Below, piece after piece: positions 43,471 through 52,252 of a stretch of 64,000 nucleotides of DNA (position 1 is its first letter; each line of letters begins with the position of its first letter). The DNA comes from Bacteroides sp. GTDB lineage: Bacteria > Bacteroidota > Bacteroidia > Bacteroidales > Muribaculaceae. The translations under genes were made by a program, and so were the position numbers. The DNA lies in contig JAAVEB010000002.1 in the NCBI GenBank assembly GCA_014801525.1, positions 17,621 to 81,620 on the forward strand, written 5' to 3'. The notes below the pieces were generated by a model. It ran no database searches. It was not told where the DNA came from and saw only the letters and a list, made by a program, of their open reading frames with translations.

Positions 43471-44882
43471 ATTCCTTTACCGGTTAAGACGGTTTTTAAC
43501 GTGTATATCAGAATCTTAATATCAATTCCGATTGATACATTATCAAGATATATCAAGTCATATCGGAGACGCTCGATCATCTCGTCGACATTAGACGCAT
43601 AACCATATTTCACCATGCCCCACGACGTAAGCCCCGGCTTGACCTGCTGAATCAGGGAATAGGCGGGAATGCGCTCATAAAGCATCTTCACATAATGCTC
43701 TCGCTCGGGACGAGGACCCACAAACGACATGTCGCCGCGCAGCACATTCCAGAACTGAGGCAGCTCGTCGAGCCTGTATTTGCGCATGACCGAACCGATG
43801 CGAGTGACACGCGAATCATTCGCAACCGAGAGCGTAGGACCATTATTTTCAGCATCAGCCACCATCGAGCGAAGTTTATACATCATAAACGGTTTCTTGT
43901 GTCTACCCACCCTCTCTTGGCGGAAGATGACCGGTCCCGGCGAATCAAATTTTATACATATAGCCAAAATAGCGATAACCGGAGCTGATAAAACCAACCC
44001 CACAATCGAGAAGAACACGTCAAAAACGCGCTTGATATTCAATGTGCTCTCGGAAATGTTTGACGATGAAAGATCGACAAGCGGCTCCCCCGAGACATTT
44101 GAGGTGCGGATGCGAGTGGTCAGCATCTCGTAGGTGTCAGGCGAAATAAGAACAGAACAACCCGTAGGGAGCAATTTGTTGATGAGTCCGCGCATAACAT
44201 CGGGGCTTCTATTGTCCACTGCAACGACAAAAGCCTTTATATCATAATTGCGAATCACATCTTCCAGCTCGTCAAACCCGAATACCGGAATGTCGGCGCA
44301 TAAACTTTTTTCATCCTCGCCGGCATCAAGATAGCCCACCACGCGATATCCCATCACTTTACGGCTTTTCTCAATACGCGCGACCATATCACAAGCCGCC
44401 TTTCCGCAACCTACAACAAGAGTGTTGATAGCCCACATCCCTTTCTCTACGCGTTTTTTCCCTACATAAGACACAAATCTACGCACCGGATAAACGAAAA
44501 CGAAAAGAAAGCCAAACAGGGAACACATCAACAAATAAGACCTGACCCTGTCGGGCTGCAGGTCGTTGATCAAGGCTATGAAGAAAAACACAACAGTTCC
44601 AACAAAACAGTTGGAAATAGTGCGTTCAAGCTCCTGCAACCGCGATTTCATAAATACTTGGTTATAATAGCCCGACAGCCAATAGACGAAAAGCATTCCA
44701 AGAGGGAACAATATCTGTTCTTCCATCACGGGGCGATGCATCAGATAATTTTGCAAAGAGCCGAAATGAGTGCTTAATTCATCTATATAATATCGGACAA
44801 CCGCAAAAAGACACACTGCAACATTAGTCGACAAAAAATCGCCCACAATATACATAAATCGTTGTCTTGCAGTAAGTGTCAA
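43467..44882 (-). CDS. Polyprenyl-phosphate sugar phosphotransferase (WcaJ-like, exopolysaccharide start enzyme)
   Basis: 471 residues. The first third has four membrane helices; then a Rossmann-like CoA-binding-type domain (LVVGCGKAACDMVARIEK); then a fifth helix and the catalytic domain PF02397: KRVFDVFFSIVGL, PVIFRQERVGRHKKPF, DELPQFWNVLRGDMSFVGPRPE. These enzymes attach the first sugar phosphate to undecaprenyl phosphate, starting surface polysaccharide synthesis. The start chosen is a TTG that overlaps the tsaC stop (TTGA); an ATG at 44855 is the alternative, but it would trim the usual RQRFMYIVGDF opening. No other polysaccharide genes adjoin it. Confidence 0.92.
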   Translation of the reverse strand: MTLTARQRFMYIVGDFLSTNVAVCLFAVVRYYIDELSTHFGSLQNYLMHRPVMEEQILFPLGMLFVYWLSGYYNQVFMKSRLQELERTISNCFVGTVVFFFIALINDLQPDRVRSYLLMCSLFGFLFVFVYPVRRFVSYVGKKRVEKGMWAINTLVVGCGKAACDMVARIEKSRKVMGYRVVGYLDAGEDEKSLCADIPVFGFDELEDVIRNYDIKAFVVAVDNRSPDVMRGLINKLLPTGCSVLISPDTYEMLTTRIRTSNVSGEPLVDLSSSNISESTLNIKRVFDVFFSIVGLVLSAPVIAILAICIKFDSPGPVIFRQERVGRHKKPFMMYKLRSMVADAENNGPTLSVANDSRVTRIGSVMRKYRLDELPQFWNVLRGDMSFVGPRPEREHYVKMLYERIPAYSLIQQVKPGLTSWGMVKYGYASNVDEMIERLRYDLIYLDNVSIGIDIKILIYTLKTVLTGKGI

Positions 44883-45442
44883 TCCCTTATAACTGTTATA
44901 GTGTTATCAGACTCAAGCCTGACAATGCGCGACGGTCTACATTCCTGCTTCTCATCACGCCCGGTAACGCAGACATAATCCACGCCACCGATGATTTCAT
45001 CTGAAATTTCATTAAAATTACGAGCCGCAGGCATTCCGCTCACATTAGCCGACGTCGAAACGACAGGACACCCCAACAACCTGCATATCCCCGCCGAGAA
45101 GCGCTCACGACTAAGCCGGAAGCCGACAGTCCCGTCCGACGCCACAATCGACGGAGCAAGCCCTTTTACATCGGGCAATATGACCGTTGTGGGGCGCTCT
45201 GAATTCTCCATCAGGTCAATAACCGTTTCCGGAATATCGCCTACATAACGCGACAGCATCTCGATTGAATCGACCAAAACAATCATTGACTTGGAATCAT
45301 CACGTCGCTTTAAAGCGTATATGCTTCTCGCCGCGTCATCATTTGTCGCATCACATCCTATACCCCACACCGTGTCGGTAGGATATAGAATTACTTTTCC
45401 GCGGCGCAGAAAATCTACTGCTTTCAATGAATCTTCAGTCAT
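44879..45442 (-). CDS. tsaC: L-threonylcarbamoyladenylate synthase
   Basis: Makes threonylcarbamoyl-AMP from threonine, bicarbonate and ATP, the first step of t6A37 formation in tRNA. 187 residues from the ATG at 45442, the size of Sua5/YrdC-domain-only proteins. Motifs: VILYPTDTVWGIGCDA at the N-terminus, KRRDDSKSM, the nucleotide-binding STSANVSG near residue 130 and RPSRIVRL towards the end. A longer start at 45514 lies upstream of the promoter and is rejected. First gene of a three-gene transcript. Confidence 0.93.
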   Translation of the reverse strand: MTEDSLKAVDFLRRGKVILYPTDTVWGIGCDATNDDAARSIYALKRRDDSKSMIVLVDSIEMLSRYVGDIPETVIDLMENSERPTTVILPDVKGLAPSIVASDGTVGFRLSRERFSAGICRLLGCPVVSTSANVSGMPAARNFNEISDEIIGGVDYVCVTGRDEKQECRPSRIVRLESDNTITVIRD

Positions 45443-45462
45443 TTTATAAATCGATTCTTTCA

Positions 45463-45494
45463 CAAAGATAGAGAAAAAAATAGCCAAAACCAAA
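45463..45494 (-). promoter_or_regulatory. Consensus promoter of the tsaC operon
   Basis: On the minus strand TTTG (45491-45494), 20 bases, then TATCTTTG (45463-45470): an exact match to the Bacteroidetes consensus. Start near 45456, 14 bases before the ATG at 45442. Confidence 0.85.
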
Positions 45495-45532
45495 ACCTCT
45501 GACGGAGCAAGCACAAAATAAAGTGGCGTTCA

Positions 45533-46903
45533 TCAGCCAAACAATGCTCTGAACGCCTCCTCCACTTTAGCCACTTCGGCTATCTCTATTTTCAATCGTG
45601 ACGAATCAAATCCCTTCAAATTGTTTTTCGGAATCAGTATTTTTGAAAAGCCAAGCTTCTCTGCTTCAAGCACACGCTGCTCTATGCGCGTGATAGGACG
45701 AATCTCGCCCGAAAGCCCCACCTCGCCCGACATGCACACATCATGAGCAATAGCCATGTCCACATTCGATGACAGAATGGCGCATATAACCGACAAATCC
45801 AAAGCCGGGTCATTGACCTTCAATCCGCCGGCGATATTTAAGAACACATCCTTCTGCGCAAGCTTAAAGCCCACCCGTTTTTCCAAAACGGCAAGGAGCA
45901 TATTCATCCTTTTCCCGTCAAATCCCGTCACCGATCGCTGAGGGGTGCCATAAGCGGCAGTCGACACCAGCGCCTGAACTTCGATAAGGAACGGACGTAT
46001 ACCCTCAAGGGTGACTCCGATGGCAACCCCTGAAAGATCTTCATCGCCATGTTGCGACAACAGGAGCTCCGACGGATTGCTCACTTCTCTTAAGCCCCGC
46101 TGAACCATCTCATATATGCCCAACTCCGAAGTAGAACCGAAGCGATTCTTTATCGACCTCAAAATCCTGTACATGTAATGCCCGTCGCCTTCAAACTGCA
46201 ACACGGCATCCACGATGTGCTCCAACACCTTCGGTCCGGCGATTGAGCCCTCCTTGTTTATATGCCCGATTAGAATGACAGGAGTGCCTGACGACTTGGC
46301 ATAACGCAACAACTGCGCCGAACACTCGCGCACCTGACTTACACTTCCCGCCGCCGACTCGATGCTGTCGGAAGCAATGGTTTGTATCGAGTCAACCACC
46401 ACAATCTCAGGCTTAACGTCACGGATATGGCCCATTATAGAATCCATCGACGTTTCGCAGACTATGAAGCAATTATCGCTGAGCCTCCCTATGCGGTCGG
46501 CACGCATCTTCAACTGGCTGGCGCTCTCCTCGCCCGACACATATAATATTCTCTTTGCTCTTATCGACAGAATGTTCTGCAACACCAGCGTCGACTTGCC
46601 AATACCCGGTTCTCCGCCAATCAACACGAGAGAGCCGGCGACAAGACCGCCGCCAAGCACACGGTTGAGTTCTTCGCTCGGCATGTGAATGCGCTGCTCG
46701 TCGCGGGTTTCAATTTGCGAAATGGGACGCACCACGCTCTCCTGACCTCGCAAAGGGGCGGAAACGCGGTCTTTACGAGTCCTCACTCTTTCCTCCACCA
46801 TGGTGTTCCATTCTCCGCATCCGGGACAACGCCCCACCCATTTGGCGGATTCGGTGCCGCAATTATTACAGAACCACACTGTTTTGTCAAGCTGCTTTGC
46901 CAT
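45533..46903 (-). CDS. radA: DNA repair protein RadA
   Basis: RecA-like ATPase that promotes branch migration in homologous recombination. 456 residues from the ATG at 46903. N-terminal zinc finger with Cys12, Cys15, Cys26 and Cys29 (CNNCG and CPGCGEW), Walker A GGEPGIGKSTL, Walker B IVVDSIQT, the RadA-specific KNRFGSTSE motif, and a C-terminal Lon-protease-like domain with GLSGEIRPI. A start at 46960 adds a non-conserved tail and is rejected. The gap to the methyltransferase gene upstream is 25 bases; probably transcribed with it and dsbD. Confidence 0.97.
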   Translation of the reverse strand: MAKQLDKTVWFCNNCGTESAKWVGRCPGCGEWNTMVEERVRTRKDRVSAPLRGQESVVRPISQIETRDEQRIHMPSEELNRVLGGGLVAGSLVLIGGEPGIGKSTLVLQNILSIRAKRILYVSGEESASQLKMRADRIGRLSDNCFIVCETSMDSIMGHIRDVKPEIVVVDSIQTIASDSIESAAGSVSQVRECSAQLLRYAKSSGTPVILIGHINKEGSIAGPKVLEHIVDAVLQFEGDGHYMYRILRSIKNRFGSTSELGIYEMVQRGLREVSNPSELLLSQHGDEDLSGVAIGVTLEGIRPFLIEVQALVSTAAYGTPQRSVTGFDGKRMNMLLAVLEKRVGFKLAQKDVFLNIAGGLKVNDPALDLSVICAILSSNVDMAIAHDVCMSGEVGLSGEIRPITRIEQRVLEAEKLGFSKILIPKNNLKGFDSSRLKIEIAEVAKVEEAFRALFG

Positions 46904-46928
46904 ATTTCTTGGGCGAATTTCGATTTTA

Positions 46929-47681
46929 TTAAAATTGGCGTCGGCGGAATTCAGCAACAATTATAGATGTAGCCATTCCCACGTTAAGAGACTCGCTGGT
47001 AGGTTCTCCGACAGGATAGGATGGAATGGTAAGACGCGATGAGACGCATTTTTCCACCTCGGGCGATATTCCCTGCCCCTCATTGCCCATGACAATGATT
47101 CCCGAAGAAGACAATGGCGAAGTGAACAGATTATCGCCGTCAAGAAAAGTGCCGTAAACGGGAACCTGAGACTTTGACAGAAATTCGGGAAGATCAACAT
47201 AGCGCACTCTCACTCGTGAAATGGCTCCCATGGTCGCCTGCACCACTTTTGGATTGTAGACGTCGGCAGTGCCCGCAGAACAGAAAATATCCTTGATTCC
47301 AAACCAGTCGGCAATGCGGATAATAGTCCCCAAATTACCGGGATCCTGAACCCGGTCGAGAGCCAGCTGCAATGATTCAGCAACCGGCGCCGACTTGATT
47401 TCAGGTATCCGATAGACCGCAATCACTTCAGGGGCTGTGGAAAAATGGCTCATCCGCTCAAGGTCTCCGCGTGTCACTTGACAGATTTTGTCCTCTCCAA
47501 GTTTAAGTGGATGCGCTCCAAGCCATTTAGCAGTCGCAAAAAGCCACACACAATCAAAATGACTTAAAGTGTCAAGCACACATTTAGTGCCCTCGGCGGC
47601 AAACATTCCTGTTTCCCGTCGAGCCTTGGCATCGTCAAGCGATGCCACAACTTTCCTCAGCCTGTTAGTGAGCTCAACCAT
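46929..47681 (-). CDS. SpoU/TrmH-family RNA 2'-O-methyltransferase
   Basis: 250 residues. An N-terminal substrate-binding domain (about 1-95, with AEGTKCV) precedes the knotted SPOUT domain: motif 1 VQDPGNLGTIIR (catalytic arginine), motif 2 IIVMGNEGQGIS and motif 3 ESLNVGMATSI. These enzymes methylate ribose 2'-OH in rRNA or tRNA. Target (rRNA G2251-like versus tRNA) cannot be told from sequence alone. Its start is two bases after the dsbD stop, so the two are co-transcribed. Confidence 0.93.
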   Translation of the reverse strand: MVELTNRLRKVVASLDDAKARRETGMFAAEGTKCVLDTLSHFDCVWLFATAKWLGAHPLKLGEDKICQVTRGDLERMSHFSTAPEVIAVYRIPEIKSAPVAESLQLALDRVQDPGNLGTIIRIADWFGIKDIFCSAGTADVYNPKVVQATMGAISRVRVRYVDLPEFLSKSQVPVYGTFLDGDNLFTSPLSSSGIIVMGNEGQGISPEVEKCVSSRLTIPSYPVGEPTSESLNVGMATSIIVAEFRRRQF

Positions 47682-47683
47682 TC

Positions 47684-49681
47684 CTACTTCTGATAGCCGT
47701 CAATTCCCTTTTCGAGGAACTGAGTGAACTTAGGAATATTCTCGTCATAAGAGAACGGACCCGATAAAAGTTCACCCTCGTTGTTAAGAATCACGTAGTA
47801 AGGCTGAGCGTTAGCCTGGAACTTGTAGCGTTGCAGATAGCTCCAACGGTCGCCATAGGTGTCGAGAACGACTTTCTTGCCATTCTCTATCACTTCCATA
47901 GGCTCGGGAAGAGCTTTCTTTTCATCTACCATAAGCTTTATGACCACAAAGTTGTTCTCAATCATGTTATGAACATTGGCTTCGTCAAGAACAGCGCCCT
48001 CCATTTTTCGGCAATTGACACACCCGTAACCCGAGAAGTCAATCAACACAGGCTTGCCTTCAGCCTTAGCGGCGCGCATACCCTCCTCATAGTCATTATA
48101 TTCTTTAAGCTCATTGCCATAAAGGTTGAAATCCTGAGTGAACAACGGCGGAACAAACGCGCTCACCCCTTTCAACGGCGCGCCCCAAAGACCCGGCACA
48201 AGATAAACCGTGAAGGAGAATGAAATCATCGCCAGGAAGAACCTCACCGTGCCTATGCTGCTGTCGGCGGGACCGTAATGAGAAAAATTGAACTTGCCCA
48301 ACAGATAGCATCCGAGGAGCGCAAAAATAACGATCCACAATGCAAGGAACGCCTCGCGGTCAAGAATGTGCCAGCCATAAGCAAGATCTGCCACCGACAG
48401 GAACTTCAATGACAGGGCAAGCTCAATAAAACCAAGAACCACTTTGACAGTGTTCATCCAGCCGCCAGAACGAGGAGCGCTCTGCAACCATGACGGGAAC
48501 ATGGCAAAGAGGCAGAACGGAATGGCAAGAGCCAATGAAAAGCCGAACATGCCAATCGCCGGTCCGAACTTATCGCCTGTACTTGCCGCCTCAACGAGCA
48601 GCGTTCCAATGATGGGACCTGTGCATGAGAATGAAACGAGCGTAAGTGTAAACGCCATGAAAAATATGCTGAGCAAACCGGTAGTCTTTTCAGCCGTGCT
48701 GTCCATCTTGTTAGCCCAAGATGACGGCAGTTTGATGTCAAATGCTCCGAAGAACGACACTGCAAACACCACCAGCAACAAGAAGAAGATAATGTTGCAC
48801 ACAGCGCTTGTCGACATAGCGTTCAACGAGCTTGCTCCAAAGATTGCCGTAATAAGCAATCCGAGCAACAGGTAAATCACAATTATCGACACACCGTATA
48901 TAAACGCATCGGCAACTGACTTAGCGCGCGACTTGCCTTTCTTCAAGAAGAAGCTGACAGTCAGCGGTATCATAGGCCATACACACGGAGTGAGCAATGC
49001 TACAAATCCTCCGATAAAGCAAGTTATGAATATATAAATCAAGGATGTCGTGTTTTCAGCGTCCGAGCTGTCGGCATCGGAGAAATCGACAGGAGCCCAT
49101 AGTTTGTCCGACGAAGAAACAGAGCCCTCAGCCTCTTTATCCACAACTGCCGCCACCAGACTGTCGACTGACGCAGTATCGGCAAGAGCCTCATCAGCCG
49201 CGTCACTTGACGCAGCGACATTAGCCGTGCCTGTCAAAGAGAAAGTCTCCTTAGTGGGAGGTATGCAATTTTCGTCATCACAAGCAGAATAGCGTATAGT
49301 GCCTTCAATAGCAAAATTCTTGGATGTAGCCGTAAAATCCTGAGAAACGGTGACGGTTCCCGTCCACCAGCTCAACTCGGCATTAAACATCGAGTCAAAC
49401 TGAACATGAGGTTTTTGATCGGATTTCAACCCGCCGTTCAATTCTACACCCTCAAGCTTATCCCATTTCACCTGTAACGGCGACGGACCTGCCGCAGGGT
49501 CAAGTTCGTGGCTGTACATGTGCCAGCCATTCTCAATTGAAGCCTTCATCAACACTGTTCCGTGAGAGTCATCTGTCATCTTCGACGACACCTCCCATGA
49601 CACAGGCTGCATAAACTGTCCGCTCGCCACATTTCCAAATGCGGCAAGCAAAATTAAAATAACCGAAAAAACACGGATCAT
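47684..49681 (-). CDS. dsbD: Thiol:disulfide interchange protein DsbD-like
   Basis: Carries electrons from cytoplasmic thioredoxin across the inner membrane to periplasmic reductases. 665 residues: signal peptide, N-terminal DsbD-alpha-like domain (about 20-170) with paired cysteines in CDDENC, eight membrane helices (about 215-510) with the characteristic TPCVWPMIPLT and a second cysteine in SCTGPIIGT, and a C-terminal thioredoxin domain with C554-V-N-C557 in SGYGCVNCRKME. All three electron-relay modules are present. The small thioredoxin lipoprotein at 25054-25503 could be a client; this is inference. Confidence 0.94.
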   Translation of the reverse strand: MIRVFSVILILLAAFGNVASGQFMQPVSWEVSSKMTDDSHGTVLMKASIENGWHMYSHELDPAAGPSPLQVKWDKLEGVELNGGLKSDQKPHVQFDSMFNAELSWWTGTVTVSQDFTATSKNFAIEGTIRYSACDDENCIPPTKETFSLTGTANVAASSDAADEALADTASVDSLVAAVVDKEAEGSVSSSDKLWAPVDFSDADSSDAENTTSLIYIFITCFIGGFVALLTPCVWPMIPLTVSFFLKKGKSRAKSVADAFIYGVSIIVIYLLLGLLITAIFGASSLNAMSTSAVCNIIFFLLLVVFAVSFFGAFDIKLPSSWANKMDSTAEKTTGLLSIFFMAFTLTLVSFSCTGPIIGTLLVEAASTGDKFGPAIGMFGFSLALAIPFCLFAMFPSWLQSAPRSGGWMNTVKVVLGFIELALSLKFLSVADLAYGWHILDREAFLALWIVIFALLGCYLLGKFNFSHYGPADSSIGTVRFFLAMISFSFTVYLVPGLWGAPLKGVSAFVPPLFTQDFNLYGNELKEYNDYEEGMRAAKAEGKPVLIDFSGYGCVNCRKMEGAVLDEANVHNMIENNFVVIKLMVDEKKALPEPMEVIENGKKVVLDTYGDRWSYLQRYKFQANAQPYYVILNNEGELLSGPFSYDENIPKFTQFLEKGIDGYQK

Positions 49682-49725
49682 AGCAATTGCTTTTTATTTA
49701 TAGTAATTGTCATTATAATTGCCGA

Positions 49726-49733
49726 CAAAGATA
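49726..49733 (-). promoter_or_regulatory. -7 box of the dsbD-radA unit
   Basis: TATCTTTG on the minus strand, about 44 bases before the dsbD ATG. No strong -33 box. Confidence 0.6.
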
Positions 49734-49793
49734 CTGAATTTTTCATAATCTCGCCTATTCCTCCATCAGTTTCAACATACACCCTCATTCTTT

Positions 49794-49824
49794 TTTGAAA
49801 TTTAACAAAAAATACCTACATTTG
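49794..49824 (+). promoter_or_regulatory. Promoter of the glycosyltransferase-ruvC genes
   Basis: TTTG at 49794-49797, 19 bases, TACATTTG at 49817-49824. Start near 49831, leader about 20 bases. Confidence 0.8.
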
Positions 49825-49850
49825 CTATCTAATAGAACTGCACTTTTCAG

Positions 49851-50612
49851 ATGACACCATTATTCTCTATTATAACTGTCACCTACAATGCGCAGGAAAC
49901 CCTGCCCTCCACCTTAAAAAGCGTGGCAGAACAATCATGTCGCTTGTTCGAGTATATTATAATGGATGGCGATTCGTCAGACAAAACCCTGAAGATAGCA
50001 ATCGACGCCGCAATACCCGAGGCACGGGTCTACTCCAAGCCCGACAAAGGTATCTACGACGCCATGAACAAGGCGATGGCGGTTGCCAAAGGCGACTATC
50101 TCATATTCTTGAATGCCGGAGACTCATTCCACTCCTCCGACACGCTTGAAACAATAGCCCGAACGATAATCGACGCCGATTATCCAGGCATTGTCTACGG
50201 GCAAACCGATCTTGTCGACAGTTCAAGGCAATTCATCGCCCACCGCCACCTCACCGCTCCGGAGTCGCTTGACATAAAAAGTTTCGCCGAAGGGATGACA
50301 GTGTGCCATCAAGCGTTTATCGCCAACCGGAAACTCGCGCAGTTCTACAATCTTAAATACCGCTATTCCGCCGACTATGACTGGTGTATAAGATGTCTGC
50401 AACGCTCACGACGCAACTGCTATATCCCGGAAGTACTCATAGACTACCTTGTCGAAGGGGAAACAACCCGCCACCGCAGGCAGTCACTATGGGAAAGATT
50501 CAAGATAATGTCATATTATTACGGGCTGTTCCCCGCCATATGGCGTCATATAGGATTCATTCCCCGGTATTTAAAACACAAAAAAGAATTAGAATCAAAA
50601 CAAAAACAATAA
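49851..50612 (+). CDS. Family 2 glycosyltransferase
   Basis: 253 residues, GT-A fold. N-terminal FSIITVTYNAQETLPSTL nucleotide-sugar binding segment, the acidic MDGDSSDKT, and the LNAGDSF region at the position of the metal-binding DxD motif; a second aspartate lies in SADYDWCIR. It transfers a sugar to a polysaccharide or glycolipid on the cytoplasmic face of the inner membrane. It resembles colanic acid or lipooligosaccharide GT2 enzymes. It is first of four genes reading towards ruvC and is four bases from the GYF/CD225 gene. Confidence 0.92.
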   Translation: MTPLFSIITVTYNAQETLPSTLKSVAEQSCRLFEYIIMDGDSSDKTLKIAIDAAIPEARVYSKPDKGIYDAMNKAMAVAKGDYLIFLNAGDSFHSSDTLETIARTIIDADYPGIVYGQTDLVDSSRQFIAHRHLTAPESLDIKSFAEGMTVCHQAFIANRKLAQFYNLKYRYSADYDWCIRCLQRSRRNCYIPEVLIDYLVEGETTRHRRQSLWERFKIMSYYYGLFPAIWRHIGFIPRYLKHKKELESKQKQ

Positions 50613-50615
50613 AAT

Positions 50616-51167
50616 ATGAGATTTTATATCGTCGAAAATCAGAAACCCGTAGGACCGTTTGAAATAGAACACCTCATCGCTCGCGGAATCAAAGGCTCTG
50701 ACCTCGTTTGGGCTGAAGGCATGAAAGATTGGACACCGGCTGAATCGGTAGATGAAATAAGGGAAGCATTGTACTCCAGCGCTCCCTCTTATTCAAACCC
50801 CACATCAGCCATTCCTCCCCAACCTCAGGCAGCCGCAGGTTACCCGGAGCCTCCGTGTCCCCCTGTAGCGCCGCAGTATGCACATGCCGCGCCCCAGCAA
50901 CCCAACTACACCAACGAAATTCCGCCAAAGACCTGGCTTGCCGAGTCAATCCTGGTCACACTGTTCTGCTGTCTGCCATTCGGAATCGTTGGCATTATAA
51001 AAGCGTCCAATGTAAGCAGCCTGTGGCAAGCCGGCAGATTTGAAGAATCACGCCTCGCTTCAGCTTCGGCAAAAAAATGGACAGTAATAGGCTTCTTTGT
51101 GGGTATTGCCGCATCAGTTCTGTATATCGCCGGGATAGTAATCACAGCCTTAATCGGAAACAACTGA
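50616..51167 (+). CDS. GYF-2 domain plus CD225/dispanin-type membrane protein
   Basis: 183 residues. Residues 1-50 form a GYF-2 domain (FYIVENQKPVGPFEIEHL, then DLVWAEGMKDW). A proline-rich linker (about 55-105) is followed by a CD225-type module: the re-entrant helix SILVTLFCCLPFGIVGIIKA, a basic-acidic amphipathic part and a final membrane helix (about 150-175). This architecture is common in gut Bacteroidales; its role is unknown, though CD225 proteins affect membrane properties in animals. Its stop and the next gene's start overlap (TGATG). Confidence 0.88.
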   Translation: MRFYIVENQKPVGPFEIEHLIARGIKGSDLVWAEGMKDWTPAESVDEIREALYSSAPSYSNPTSAIPPQPQAAAGYPEPPCPPVAPQYAHAAPQQPNYTNEIPPKTWLAESILVTLFCCLPFGIVGIIKASNVSSLWQAGRFEESRLASASAKKWTVIGFFVGIAASVLYIAGIVITALIGNN

Positions 51168-51466
51168 TGGTAGTCAACACCACCTTTTGTGTAGAGGAGC
51201 CCATCGTCAACGAGTTTATTGAATGGGCTAAAGGCGTGTATCTCGAAACAGCGTGCCGCGATTGCTCGATGCGCAACGAAATGATTATGCGAATATTGGC
51301 GCCTTCCGAGGACAACACCGTGAACTTCGCCGTTCAGTTTATATGCGACGACAACGACAGGCTTGTAGAGTGGATTGACACCTATCAGCCTGTCCTGCTC
51401 GATTCAGCCGCAAAAAAATGGGGTCAGAAAGCGCTGCATTTCACTACTTTGATGGAGGAAGTGTGA
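51167..51466 (+). CDS. DUF4286 family protein
   Basis: 99 residues from the ATG at 51167, which shares a base with the previous stop. The pattern [23 protein letters not shown], then a core with FAVQFICDD, matches a small Bacteroidetes family (DUF4286) that resembles a dimeric alpha/beta ferredoxin-like fold. Function unknown. It is almost always placed just before ruvC in related genomes (general knowledge, not checked here), and here overlaps the ruvC start, so translational coupling is likely. A start at 51077 in another frame of the upstream gene is rejected. Confidence 0.85.
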   Translation: MVVNTTFCVEEPIVNEFIEWAKGVYLETACRDCSMRNEMIMRILAPSEDNTVNFAVQFICDDNDRLVEWIDTYQPVLLDSAAKKWGQKALHFTTLMEEV

Positions 51467-52059
51467 CACCGGAAGATAAAATCGAACGAAATGAAGCCAT
51501 AAAAGGCTGGGACCGCATCATAATCGGAGTGGACCCGGGCACAAACGTAATGGGCTACGGCATACTCGGCATCAAACGCAACAAGCCGTCAATGATCGCA
51601 ATGGGAGTCATAAAGCTCAACCGCTTGGACTCCCACTACAAGCGCCTGGGACACATCTTCAGCCGCATTAGCGGAATTATCGGACAATATCTCCCTGACG
51701 AAATGGCGATCGAAGCTCCGTTCTTCGGGAAAAATGTCCAGTCCATGCTCAAGCTTGGAAGAGCACAAGGCGTCGCCATCGCAGCTGCGATAAGCAGAGA
51801 CATTCCAATAACGGAGTATGAACCGAGAAAAATCAAAATGGCGATAACAGGCAATGGAGCCGCCGCAAAAGAGCAAGTGCAGGAAATGTTGAAACGCATC
51901 CTCAATATTCCAAAAGAAAACATTTTGCCCGAACTTGACGCTACCGACGCGCTTGGCGCCGCCCTTTGCCATTTTTATGAATCTTCCAAGCCCGAAATCG
52001 CCAAGGGTCCGCGCTCCTGGAAAGAATTTATCGCCCAAAATCCGTCAAGAATCAAGTAG
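51463..52059 (+). CDS. ruvC: Holliday junction endonuclease RuvC
   Basis: Resolves Holliday junctions with RuvAB. 198 residues from a GTG at 51463 that overlaps the DUF4286 stop (GTGTGA). The alternative ATG at 51418 would overlap the conserved DUF4286 gene by 49 bases in another frame and is less likely, but possible. Acidic catalytic residues appear in [15 protein letters not shown] (Asp), [11 protein letters not shown] (Glu) and [11 protein letters not shown] (Asp and His). The segment [21 protein letters not shown] is the typical DNA-binding helix pair. Confidence 0.94.
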   Translation: MTPEDKIERNEAIKGWDRIIIGVDPGTNVMGYGILGIKRNKPSMIAMGVIKLNRLDSHYKRLGHIFSRISGIIGQYLPDEMAIEAPFFGKNVQSMLKLGRAQGVAIAAAISRDIPITEYEPRKIKMAITGNGAAAKEQVQEMLKRILNIPKENILPELDATDALGAALCHFYESSKPEIAKGPRSWKEFIAQNPSRIK

Positions 52060-52149
52060 GTTTGTATGGGTCAACCACATGGATTTTTGACAAATTCCGA
52101 TTAAATTCATGATATTGCCACGTTACTCGTTATGTTTTTTTAATTATTT

Positions 52150-52181
52150 TTTGCGTTAGTCATTGGATTGTATTACTTTTG
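52150..52181 (+). promoter_or_regulatory. Promoter of the sppA-lpxK genes
   Basis: TTTG at 52150-52153, 20 bases, TACTTTTG at 52174-52181. Start near 52188, giving a leader of about 65 bases before the ATG at 52253. Confidence 0.8.
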
Positions 52182-52252
52182 TGTTGCATAGAAGTTTTTA
52201 TAGCTGTACGTGCGCTTGACATAAACTTTACAACAACGATTAATATAAGACA

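Noticed and set aside
45443-45514. Longer tsaC reading
   Set aside because: It begins upstream of an exact consensus promoter, and the added residues are not like the YrdC family.
46904-46960. Longer radA reading
   Set aside because: It adds 19 residues before the conserved zinc finger opening.
51077-51166. Longer DUF4286 reading
   Set aside because: It lies in another frame of the conserved CD225 module; the ATG at 51167 matches the family start.
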